The notes beneath the pieces are model-generated. The model had not been told where the DNA came from and made no database searches. It worked only from the letters and a program-made list of their open reading frames with translations. Below are positions 30,293-36,936 of a stretch of DNA of 36,936 nucleotides, piece after piece (the first letter of the stretch is position 1; each line of letters begins with the position of its first letter). The stretch is from Opitutus sp. GAS368 (GTDB taxonomy: Bacteria; Verrucomicrobiota; Verrucomicrobiia; Opitutales; UBA953), in contig CAMCWL010000005.1 of NCBI GenBank assembly GCA_945882655.1, forward strand, positions 1 through 36,936. Reading direction: 5' to 3'. The position numbers and the translations under genes were made by a program.

Positions 30293-31723
30293 CTACAAAA
30301 TGCGTCCGGCTTTGACCTGGGCCGACTCGGGCACCTTCTGGGTCCAGGCCGCGGCCTGCTTCACGAAAGCGTCCACCTGGGCACCCGCGGAACCGGTCAG
30401 TTCTCCCGCCTTGGTCACGGCGTCCAGAAGGACAGACTTCGGGAGGCGGAGGCGGCTGTCGGAGGCGAGGCGGTCAACGAGGTCATTACGCTCGGTCTTA
30501 CCCGAACGGAGGTCCTTGGCGACGGCGACAGCGTGCTCCTTGATGGCCTCGTGGGCCTCTTCGCGGCCGGCGCCAGCCTTGACGGCTTCCATGAGGAAAG
30601 TCGTCGTGAGGAGGAACGGAAGGTAGTGGCGCGACTCGCGCTCGATGACGGGGCGGTTGACCTCCATCTGGCCGAGTACGGTGAGGAAGGCTTCGAAAAG
30701 ACCGTCGATGGCCAGGAAGGCGTCGGGCAGGAGCACGCGACGCACGACGGAGCAGGAGACGTCGCCTTCGTTCCACTGTTCGCCGGAAAGCGAGGCGGCC
30801 ATGGCGAGGTGACCGCGCAGGATCACGTGGAAGCCGTTGATGCGCTCGCAGGTGCGGGCGTTCATCTTGTGCGGCATGGCGGACGAGCCGACCTGGCCAG
30901 GCAGGAAGCCTTCACTGGCTAGCTCATGGCCGGCCATCAGGCGGAGGGTCTTCGCAAAAGACGACGGACCAGAGGCGGCGGAGAGCAGCGCCGCGACGAC
31001 TTCCATATCCATCGAACGCGGATAGACTTGGCCGACGGCGCCGAGCGAATGCGGGATGCCGAGGTGCGCGAGCACGCGGCCTTCGAGCTGCGAGACCTTA
31101 GCGATGTCGCCGGAGAAAAGCGTGAGCTGGTCGAGCTGCGTGCCGACAGCGCCCTTGAGCCCGCGAGCGGCGAAAGCCTCCAGTGCGGCGTCGACCTGCG
31201 CGATACCGCGGAGGCATTCCTCGCCGAACATCGCCCAGCGCTTGCCGACGGTGGTGGGCTGAGCGGCGACATTGTGCGTGCGGGCGGCGATGAGGACATC
31301 GCGGTCGAGCTGCGCGCGACGGGCGAGCGCGGCGAGTGCGGCCACGCCCTTGGCGCGGACGAGCTGGAGCGAGCGGAAGACCTGGAGCTGTTCGACGGAT
31401 TCGGTGAGGTCGCGACTGGTCAGTCCTTTGTGGACATGCTGATGACCGGCGAGGGCGCAGAACTCGTCGATGCGCGCCTTGACGTCGTGACGGGTCTCTT
31501 CCTCGCGCTTACGGATGGATTCAAAATCGACCTGCTCCTTGACCTTCTCGTAGGCGGCGAGCGCCGCGGCGGGGATATCGAGGCCGAGGTCGCGCTGGGC
31601 CTTCATGACGGCGATCCAATATTCGCGCTCAAGGACCACGCGGCCGCGGGTGGACCAGACGGCCTTCATCGCCGGGGAGGCGTAGCGATCGGCGAGGACA
31701 TTAGGGACGTTGTCGGATTCCAT
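30293..31723 (-). CDS. purB: Adenylosuccinate lyase
   Basis: Fumarase/aspartase superfamily enzyme for two steps of purine synthesis, cleaving SAICAR and adenylosuccinate; 476 residues. Signature GSSAMPHKMNARTCERI is complete. ETRHDVKARIDEFC contributes the T/S-H-D motif, and HKGLTSRDLTES and RTHNVAAQPTTVGKRWAMF are typical. No Shine-Dalgarno is seen. The gene follows holA by 20 bases and is likely cotranscribed with it; the next gene pfp is 93 bases further. Confidence 0.96.
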   Translation of the reverse strand: MESDNVPNVLADRYASPAMKAVWSTRGRVVLEREYWIAVMKAQRDLGLDIPAAALAAYEKVKEQVDFESIRKREEETRHDVKARIDEFCALAGHQHVHKGLTSRDLTESVEQLQVFRSLQLVRAKGVAALAALARRAQLDRDVLIAARTHNVAAQPTTVGKRWAMFGEECLRGIAQVDAALEAFAARGLKGAVGTQLDQLTLFSGDIAKVSQLEGRVLAHLGIPHSLGAVGQVYPRSMDMEVVAALLSAASGPSSFAKTLRLMAGHELASEGFLPGQVGSSAMPHKMNARTCERINGFHVILRGHLAMAASLSGEQWNEGDVSCSVVRRVLLPDAFLAIDGLFEAFLTVLGQMEVNRPVIERESRHYLPFLLTTTFLMEAVKAGAGREEAHEAIKEHAVAVAKDLRSGKTERNDLVDRLASDSRLRLPKSVLLDAVTKAGELTGSAGAQVDAFVKQAAAWTQKVPESAQVKAGRIL

Positions 31724-31743
31724 CGGTTTGAAAGGGATTTATA

Positions 31744-32868
31744 TCAGGCGGAACGCTTCACGGCAAGCGCTCGGAGGAACATCGCACGGACGGAGGACTC
31801 GTCCTCACCGCGATTGGAGGCGTCGAAACAGTCGGCACAGGCGAGCTGGAGGTCGACGAGTTCGGCCAGGGTGAAGCGGGCAGCGGCCGGGGCGACCTTG
31901 TTGCTCACGTACCAGGCGTTCTGGGAGAAGAGGTTGGCGGAGGACTTCGCGGCGGACCCGAAGGTCGGTCCATGGCGGCCGCTGGCGGCCTCGAACTGGC
32001 CCTTAGGCAGGCCCGCGTCGCTGACACGGAAATCGCCAGAGTCGGCGAGGCAGCGAATCTGAATGAGGAGTCGCAGGCGGTTCTGCAGAACGATGAGGAG
32101 CGGACGGCTGGAATCCTCGTTGAAGAAATATCGGTCGAGCGACTCCATGCCCCACTTTAAGTCACGGGCGGCAAGCGCCTCAATGGGCTCGAAGAATTCG
32201 CCTTCGCCGAAAGTCGGTACAATCAGGTGGACGTCGGCTTCCTTGATGGTGCCGCCGGCCCCGACGTACGTCGCGAGCTTCTCGCATTCACCGAGCACAA
32301 GGCGAGTCGACTGCCCAACGCGTCCGACGAGAACCTCGGGGACGCCGCGTTCGAACTTCACACCGAGGGTCTTGAAACGCTCGACCGCCAGCGCGACCTG
32401 GGCGTCGGCCTGCGCATCGCCCTTGTCGAATGGGCTCTTGGACGGTGAAGCATGCAGAATGAAATCGGTCGCCTCTGATTTGAGGTTAGCCAGGTCCTTG
32501 CGACGGCCGTCGTAAGGCGTAGCGGAGATGATGATCGAGACGGCGGGATCGGACTCCACGACGACCTTCAGCATGTTCGCGAGGCTCTCCTTCACTTCGT
32601 CGGACTTGGCCTGGACGGAATCGGAGACGAGGTTGAGGTTGCGCAGCCAGATGACGCGCTTGCTGCCGAACATCGAGAGGGTCTTCACCGATTCGGTGAA
32701 CTGCACCTCGAGCACCCGGGCGTCGTCGACGCGGATGATCTGCCCCGTGATGATTTCGGCCTCGGCGTCCGCGCCAGCGGCCTTCTTGGCCTTCTCGAAA
32801 CAGGCGCGCCCGTCCTGATCGACGAGGAATTCGTCCTTACCTGCGATGATGGCGAGATAGCCGGGCAC
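31744..32868 (-). CDS. holA: DNA polymerase III delta subunit
   Basis: Clamp-opening subunit of the clamp loader; 374 residues from a GTG at 32868 that begins PGYLAIIAGKDEFLVDQ, the conserved start of the HolA fold. A longer frame from another GTG at 32931 would run through a hairpin and is rejected. GGAAGA lies eight bases upstream. Typical pieces are KRVIWLRNLNLV, IIISATPYDGRRKDLANLK, and LGECEKLATYVGAGGTIKEADVHLIV, followed by the C-terminal helical domain FNEDSSRPLLIVLQNRLRLLIQIRCL. HolA proteins diverge strongly; the fold pattern is clear. Confidence 0.88.
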   Translation of the reverse strand: MPGYLAIIAGKDEFLVDQDGRACFEKAKKAAGADAEAEIITGQIIRVDDARVLEVQFTESVKTLSMFGSKRVIWLRNLNLVSDSVQAKSDEVKESLANMLKVVVESDPAVSIIISATPYDGRRKDLANLKSEATDFILHASPSKSPFDKGDAQADAQVALAVERFKTLGVKFERGVPEVLVGRVGQSTRLVLGECEKLATYVGAGGTIKEADVHLIVPTFGEGEFFEPIEALAARDLKWGMESLDRYFFNEDSSRPLLIVLQNRLRLLIQIRCLADSGDFRVSDAGLPKGQFEAASGRHGPTFGSAAKSSANLFSQNAWYVSNKVAPAAARFTLAELVDLQLACADCFDASNRGEDESSVRAMFLRALAVKRSA

Positions 32869-32910
32869 GCGCCTAATCTTCCGCCCTGCCCCCTCGTGGC
32901 AATCCTTTGT

Positions 32911-32933
32911 GCGTGCGGCGTGGAGCCGCACGC
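32911..32933. repeat. GC-rich hairpin upstream of holA
   Basis: A perfect 9-base stem GCGTGCGGC (32911-19)/GCCGCACGC (32925-33) with a 5-base loop, about 43 bases upstream of the holA start. There is no T tract. It is the first of three palindromes between holA and cinA. Confidence 0.6.
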
Positions 32934-32940
32934 AGGGATA

Positions 32941-33043
32941 GAGACTGGGCTAGGGCCAGGGACAGGTCTGAGAATGGACGCGGGCTGGCTCTCATCTATT
33001 CAGCACTCCCGTCCTCAACTGGCCCTGACCCTAGCCCCGTCTC
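32941..33043. repeat. 103-bp element with 21-bp inverted repeats
   Basis: The left arm 32941-32961 and right arm 33023-33043 match as inverted repeats at 19 of 21 positions, with a shared core GGGCTAGGG. The 61 bases between carry no ORF. The short size, long terminal repeats and intergenic location downstream of cinA fit a MITE- or REPIN-like repeat. CCCTAGCCC words recur at 36098-36121, in the other large intergenic region. Only one full copy is in this window, so being dispersed is not shown. Confidence 0.6.
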
Positions 33044-33050
33044 GGGCCCT

Positions 33051-33070
33051 CGGCGGCCGGCAGGCCGCCG
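33051..33070 (-). repeat. GC hairpin just after the cinA stop
   Basis: CGGCGGCC (33051-58) and GGCCGCCG (33063-70) form a perfect 8-base stem with a 4-base loop, touching the cinA stop codon. It has no T tract. It could slow or end cinA transcription or protect the mRNA 3' end. Confidence 0.5.
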
Positions 33071-34351
33071 TCAGGCTCCGTGGATCAGGTCTTCGACGCG
33101 GTACTTGTTCAGCTTACGGCGCATGAAGTCCAACGCCGTATTCACGGCACGCTGCTTCACCTGAAGGCGGTCACCGGGGAGGGCAACGCGACGGGACCAG
33201 ACTCCGGTCGGAGAGGCGTAGCCAAGGTAGACGGTGCCGACCGGGTCGGCGTCGGTACCGCCACCGGGTCCGGCGTAGCCGGTCACGGAGATGGCGTAAT
33301 CGGAACCGAACTTCTCGATGGCACAGGTGGCCATGGCGGCCGCGCATTCCGCGGAGACGGCGCCGTGCTGGGCGATCAGGCACTCGGGGATGCCGAGCAG
33401 GTTGACCTTGGCGTCGTTGGCGTAACAGACCGCCGAACCGGCGAAGACCTTGGAGGCGCCGGGTACGTCAGTAAAGGAATTGGCGAGCAGACCGCCGGTG
33501 CAAGATTCGGCGAGGGCCACGGTACGCTCCATGCTGCGTAGCTGCTCGACGACGAGCGAGGCGAGGCAGGCGTGGCCAGTGCAGACGAAGTCATGGCCGA
33601 CGGCGTCGCGTACCTGGCGGGCGACCTCGCAAAGGTCTTCGGCGCTGAAACCGCTGCCGGCGGAAGAGATGCGCGCGTCAACGACGCCGGTGTGCGTGCC
33701 GAACGAAAGCACCATGCCCGGCTTGAGGAAAGGACGGACGATCGATTCAAGCGGCACGGCGCCAATACCGAAGGTGCGGACCTGCACGTAGGCTTCGCCC
33801 TGACAGGCGCAACCAACCTCACGGAGACGAGGCACGACTTCCTCTTCGAACATCGGCCGGAGTTCGAGCGTCGGACCAGGCAGCATCACGAGTGCCTTGC
33901 CGTCGCGATGATAGAAGACGCCGGGGGCGGTGCCGCGCGGATTGGGCAAGGCTTCGGCGCCGGCCGGGACGAAGCACTGGCTGAGATCCGCTTCAGAAAG
34001 TTTACGGCCAATCAGCTTAAAGCGCTCACGCAAAGCCTTCTCGGCGGACGGAGCATGCTCGAGCTTGAGCCCGAGCGCGGAGGCGATGGCGGCGCGGGTA
34101 TAGTCGTCGGAGGTCGGACCAATACCGCCGGTGGTGATAATGAGATCATAGGCACCCCAGGCTTCGCCGACCTCGCGGGCGATCTCCTTGGCATTATCGC
34201 GGACGACGATCGAGCGAGTAATGGGCAGACCGCGGCGGGCCAGATGCTCGCCCAGCCAGAGGAGGTGGCCATTCTCGCGGATGCCATCCAACAGCTCGTC
34301 GCCCACGTTGATGACGAGGACCTGACGGGGTTTACTGTTGCAGGAAAGCAT
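33071..34351 (-). CDS. cinA: CinA-family protein
   Basis: A 426-residue CinA with an N-terminal MoCF-biosynthesis-like domain (about 10-180, with ITTGGIGPTSDDYTRAAI and LPGPTLELRPMF) and a C-terminal nicotinamide-nucleotide amidase (PncC-like) domain (about 265-426). The latter has ALAESCTGGLLANSFTDVPGAS, the active serine region, and SVTGYAGPGGGTDADPVGTVYLGY. The family converts NMN to nicotinate mononucleotide and/or hydrolyses ADP-ribose; a link to competence is known only in some bacteria. It is divergent from uvrC with 46 bases between start codons. Confidence 0.94.
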   Translation of the reverse strand: MLSCNSKPRQVLVINVGDELLDGIRENGHLLWLGEHLARRGLPITRSIVVRDNAKEIAREVGEAWGAYDLIITTGGIGPTSDDYTRAAIASALGLKLEHAPSAEKALRERFKLIGRKLSEADLSQCFVPAGAEALPNPRGTAPGVFYHRDGKALVMLPGPTLELRPMFEEEVVPRLREVGCACQGEAYVQVRTFGIGAVPLESIVRPFLKPGMVLSFGTHTGVVDARISSAGSGFSAEDLCEVARQVRDAVGHDFVCTGHACLASLVVEQLRSMERTVALAESCTGGLLANSFTDVPGASKVFAGSAVCYANDAKVNLLGIPECLIAQHGAVSAECAAAMATCAIEKFGSDYAISVTGYAGPGGGTDADPVGTVYLGYASPTGVWSRRVALPGDRLQVKQRAVNTALDFMRRKLNKYRVEDLIHGA

Positions 34352-34397
34352 TTGCGGAAACGGGGGGTCTGAGCAGGATTAACGAACCAGGCCCAAA

Positions 34398-35867
34398 ATG
34401 CAAACCGACCGGGAAGAACTTTCGCCCAAGGCCAAGGCCAGGCGTGCCCCCCATACCCCGGGCGTCTATCTGATGAAGGACGCCGCGGGGCTGGTCGTCT
34501 ATGTCGGCAAGGCCAAGGACCTGAAGAAGCGCCTGGCCTCCTATTTCGTGCCCCGCCAGCGGATGACCCCGAAAGTGGCCGCAATGATGGATACGGTGGC
34601 CGATATGGAGTGGCACGAGGTCCGGTCTGAGACCGAGGCCCTCCTTCTAGAAGGGAAGCTGATCAAACGCTGGCGCCCCCGCTGGAACATCCTCTTCCGC
34701 GACGACAAGCAGTTCCCCCAGGTCCGGGTCGACCTCGCGGACGCCCTCCCGAAGTTCCGCATCGTCCGCGCCCGCACGACCGACGCCTGCCGCTACTTCG
34801 GCCCCTTTCCTCACCAACAGGCCGTCCGCCGCACGCTTAACGAGATGCGCAAGAAGTTCGGCATCCTCCTCGCCGACAGCACGCCGACCGCGCTGCCCGA
34901 CGGGACGTGGAAACTCTACGACGACGCCCGCTCCGAGATCCAGAAGCACGCCAACGTGGTGACGGCCGAGGAATACGCCGCCCGCGTGACTGAGGCCTGC
35001 GCCTTCCTCGAAGGCAAGGTCGAGAGCTGGGGCGAACAGGTCGAGGCCGACATGCGCAAGGCCGCCGCCGACCGTGACTACGAAAAAGCCGCGAGCCTGC
35101 GCGACCTGCTCGACGCGTTGAAGCGCACGACGGAGAAATCCCGCCGCTTCCTCCGCGAGAACCCCCTACCCCGTCGCGACGAAGCCGGCGCCCTCACCTC
35201 ACTCGCCGCCGCGCTCGGCCTCGAACGCCCGCCCGCCACGGCGGAGTGCTTTGATATCTCGCACATCTCCGGCACGCTCGCCGTGGCGTCGATGGTCCGC
35301 TTCGTCGACGGCCAGGCAGACAAGTCCGGCTACCGCCGCTTCAAGATCAAGTCCTTCGAAGGCAATGACGACTTCCGCTCCATGCAGGAGGTGGTCGGCC
35401 GCCGCTACACCCGCTTGCACGAAGAACACCGCGCCTTCCCCGAGCTCGTCATCATCGACGGCGGCCTCGGCCAGGTCGGCGCCGCGCTCGCGGCCTTTAA
35501 GGAACACGACCTCGTCCCGCCTCCGCTGATCGGCCTCGCCAAGCGCGAGGAGACGATCGTCTTCCCCGACGGCCGCGAACTGAAGCTCCCGCGGCATGAT
35601 GTCGGGCTCGCACTGCTCATGCGCATCCGCGATGAGGCGCACCGCTTCGCCAACGACTTCAACGCCGAACTCCGTAGCCGCAAACTGCGCGAGTCGCTGC
35701 TCGACGAGATGCCCGGCCTCGGGCCGAAGCGCAAAGACGCCCTGCTCGCACACTTCGGGAGTATCCAGAAACTGCGCAAGGCCACCGCCACGGAAATCGC
35801 GGAGGTCGCCGGCCTCAGCGACAAACTCGCCGGCGAAGTGAAGGCGTATTTAGAGGCCAGAGGCTAA
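34398..35867 (+). CDS. uvrC: Shortened excinuclease ABC subunit C (UvrC)
   Basis: Makes both incisions in nucleotide excision repair. At 489 residues it is about 120 shorter than typical. N-terminal GIY-YIG nuclease: TPGVYLMKD, VVYVGKAKDLKKRL (R45) and EALLLEGKLIK (E85). UVR (UvrB-binding) motif at about 213-245. RNase H-like nuclease: Asp286 in ECFDISH, Asp354 in VIIDGG and His415 in DEAHRFA, all three catalytic residues present. Two helix-hairpin-helix motifs follow (MPGLGPKRKDALL, VAGLSDKLAGEV). The four Cys normally between GIY-YIG and UVR (CxxC-like pairs, [4Fe-4S] ligands in E. coli) are all replaced in 156-188. The usual roughly 100-130 residues between UVR and ECFDISH shrink to about 40. 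Confidence 0.94.
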   Translation: MQTDREELSPKAKARRAPHTPGVYLMKDAAGLVVYVGKAKDLKKRLASYFVPRQRMTPKVAAMMDTVADMEWHEVRSETEALLLEGKLIKRWRPRWNILFRDDKQFPQVRVDLADALPKFRIVRARTTDACRYFGPFPHQQAVRRTLNEMRKKFGILLADSTPTALPDGTWKLYDDARSEIQKHANVVTAEEYAARVTEACAFLEGKVESWGEQVEADMRKAAADRDYEKAASLRDLLDALKRTTEKSRRFLRENPLPRRDEAGALTSLAAALGLERPPATAECFDISHISGTLAVASMVRFVDGQADKSGYRRFKIKSFEGNDDFRSMQEVVGRRYTRLHEEHRAFPELVIIDGGLGQVGAALAAFKEHDLVPPPLIGLAKREETIVFPDGRELKLPRHDVGLALLMRIRDEAHRFANDFNAELRSRKLRESLLDEMPGLGPKRKDALLAHFGSIQKLRKATATEIAEVAGLSDKLAGEVKAYLEARG

Positions 35868-35929
35868 GGGTTAAATACCCCCGCACATCATCCGGTCTCC
35901 GGCTTCCCTTTGAGTTGTGCATCTCTGCC

Positions 35930-36054
35930 TTGGGTAGGGCGGCCATTGCCATGGCCGCCGTTCGCAGAGGCATGTACGTCGAGCCGGGCAAGGTCACCAA
36001 CCATTCCAAGATCCGTCCGCCCACGGACGTGATGGCAATCACGTCCCTACCCAA
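35930..36054. repeat. REPIN-like element: two inverted GTAG hairpins
   Basis: Left unit: TTGGGTAG followed by stem GGCGGCCAT (35938-46), loop TGCC, stem ATGGCCGCC (35951-59). Right unit on the minus strand: TTGGGTAG, stem GGACGTGAT, loop TGCC, stem ATCACGTCC (plus-strand 36025-36046). The outer ten bases are identical in inverted orientation (35930-39 and 36045-54). The stems differ at four positions, each compensated. GTAG at the foot of a hairpin and pairing of two such units head to head are the hallmarks of REP/REPIN elements mobilised by RAYT transposases. No RAYT gene is in the window. Confidence 0.75.
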
Positions 36055-36070
36055 TCTAGCTAGGTCAGCA

Positions 36071-36121
36071 CGCGGTGCCGCCCCTACCTTAGTGGCCTAG
36101 CCCAAGCCCTAGCCCTGGCCC
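36071..36121 (-). repeat. Third degenerate REP copy and CCCTAGCCC repeats
   Basis: On the minus strand GTAG (plus-strand 36084-87) is followed by GGGCGGCACCGCG, a short GCGG/CCGC palindrome resembling the left REP unit. Towards the glycosyltransferase gene, CCTAGCCC and CCCTAGCCC (36098-36115) repeat in tandem and match the arm core of the inverted-repeat element at 32941-33043. It is a weak, decayed-looking copy. Confidence 0.4.
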
Positions 36122-36134
36122 ATTGTTGTGCTAC

Positions 36135-36936
36135 CTACCTCTTCACCGCCATCTCGCGCTCCACCAAATCCGCCACGCGGTCGGCACCACCAGCATCGCC
36201 GAGTCCGTCGACGGAGGCTTTCCACTTCTTCCAAACGGCCCAGTCACCACTGAAGGCTTCGGCGATGATGGCGCGCGCGGAGGCCGCCGTCAGGCCATAG
36301 GCGCCAGCGCCATGCTCGGCGATGAGACGTCCGTTACCGGCTTCCTGGCCAGGGATGACCTGCGTGATGATCATCGGCACGCCGGCCGCGACGCACTCGT
36401 GCGTGGTCGCTCCGCCAGCCTTGCTGACGACGAGATGGCTCGAAAGCATCAGCGAGGGGATACGATCGGTCCAGCCGAGCACTTCAGCACGGCCGTCGAC
36501 CGCGCGTTCAACGGCTTCCTTGAAGGAGGCGTCCTTGCCCACGGTGATAGTCAACTCGAGGCCGAGCGTGGATAGCGCGCTGGCAAGCTCGACGGCGTCA
36601 CGCTTGCCGGGATTGAGCATCACGAGTACCCGCGGGCGTTCACCGGCCTTGGCCGAGGAACGCGGGGCGAGGCGCGAAGAGACTGGGAAGCCGTATGGCA
36701 GGACCTTCGCGGCGGGCACGCCCTGGCGGATCATGACGTCAGCGGTGGCCTGGTTCGGGGTGACGTACCAATCGGAGTGGGCGCGGTGCCAGGCCCGATT
36801 CACCGAAATGGAATCAGTGACCACAGTGATTAGGCGCGGGCGGGCGGGGTCGTCGCGATGCCAGCGACGGGCCATCATGTAGTTATAGAGCGGATAGGCT
36901 GAGACCACGACGGGCGGGCGGGTCGCGTCGAGCATC
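36135..36936 (-). CDS. GT28-family glycosyltransferase, MGDG-synthase-like (partial)
   Basis: The C-terminal part (at least 266 residues) of a GT-B glycosyltransferase; the gene runs off the right edge and the Met at 36935 is probably internal. VVVSAYPLYNYMMAR resembles the end of the MGDG-synthase N-terminal domain, RVLVMLNPGKRDAVELASAL begins the donor domain, and SKAGGATTHECVAAGVPMIITQVIPGQEAGNGRLIAEHGAG is the UDP-sugar binding region, as in MGD1, UgtP and MurG. The likely product is a glycosylated diacylglycerol, but a different lipid acceptor is possible. It converges on uvrC across the REPIN-containing spacer. Confidence 0.8.
   Translation of the reverse strand, partial: MLDATRPPVVVSAYPLYNYMMARRWHRDDPARPRLITVVTDSISVNRAWHRAHSDWYVTPNQATADVMIRQGVPAAKVLPYGFPVSSRLAPRSSAKAGERPRVLVMLNPGKRDAVELASALSTLGLELTITVGKDASFKEAVERAVDGRAEVLGWTDRIPSLMLSSHLVVSKAGGATTHECVAAGVPMIITQVIPGQEAGNGRLIAEHGAGAYGLTAASARAIIAEAFSGDWAVWKKWKASVDGLGDAGGADRVADLVEREMAVKR

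Noticed and set aside
30926-32062. A 378-codon plus-strand open frame opposite purB and holA
   Set aside because: It crosses the boundary of two real genes on the other strand and has shadow composition.
1-36936. Search for prophage, insertion sequence, toxin-antitoxin, CRISPR or defence genes
   Set aside because: All open frames with real gene character are housekeeping or envelope genes; no transposase, integrase, nuclease-toxin or Cas motifs were seen. The tRNA-Ser has no integrase or duplicated 3' end next to it in the window.

Overview
The window looks like a chromosomal housekeeping segment of a GC-rich, diderm (LPS-bearing) bacterium. It is most likely a member of Verrucomicrobiota, probably near Opitutae; that placement is inference from the MurC-MurB fusion, the very divergent FtsZ, the dcw gene order and the PPi-type phosphofructokinase, not from a marker search. 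The DNPR motif of MurE indicates meso-diaminopimelate peptidoglycan, and a lipid A type acyltransferase indicates an outer membrane. I see no phage, plasmid, insertion sequence, CRISPR array or defence system.

Layout. 1-2556: a tRNA-Ser(UGA) on the minus strand, a DUF2851 gene on the plus strand, and sufS converging on it with overlapping stops. 2605-20966, minus strand: a nearly complete dcw (division and cell wall) cluster read from right to left as mraZ, rsmH, ftsL, ftsI, murE, murF, mraY, murD, a LysM lipoprotein-like gene, ftsW, murG, a murC-murB fusion, ddl, ftsQ, ftsA, ftsZ. Most junctions are 4-base ATGA overlaps or gaps of 1-2 bases, so it is probably one translationally coupled operon. 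A set of 10-bp-spaced GTGG(G/A) repeats just upstream of mraZ is the expected MraZ operator. 20967-21294 is a structured non-coding region. 21295-24509, plus strand: a small DUF3568-like lipoprotein with a strong terminator, then aroC, a G3E-GTPase-like gene with a degraded P-loop, and an LpxL-type acyltransferase. 24512-27606, minus strand: tmk, holB (delta prime), an ECF sigma factor, a small membrane anti-sigma candidate and a secreted Spy/CpxP-like protein. 27713-34351, minus strand: cinA, holA, purB, a PPi-dependent phosphofructokinase and a secreted FecR-domain protein. 34398-35867, plus strand: a shortened uvrC. The right edge holds the C-terminal part of a GT28-family glycosyltransferase.

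How the genes work together: the dcw genes supply the cytoplasmic UDP-MurNAc-pentapeptide ligases, the lipid I/II enzymes, the FtsW-FtsI septal synthase pair and the FtsQ/L/A/Z divisome components. The flanking genes are core replication (holA, holB, tmk), purine and aromatic synthesis, repair and envelope functions.

The most unusual points are: an FtsZ whose GTP-binding half is intact but whose T7 catalytic loop has lost both the Asn and the catalytic Asp; a UvrC lacking the four-cysteine region and about 100 residues of its middle while keeping both nuclease active sites; a REPIN-like pair of inverted GTAG-hairpins with four compensatory base-pair changes downstream of uvrC; a second, unrelated 103-bp inverted-repeat element downstream of cinA; and a near-absence of Shine-Dalgarno sequences in front of lead genes. 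I did not find a clearly new multi-gene system.
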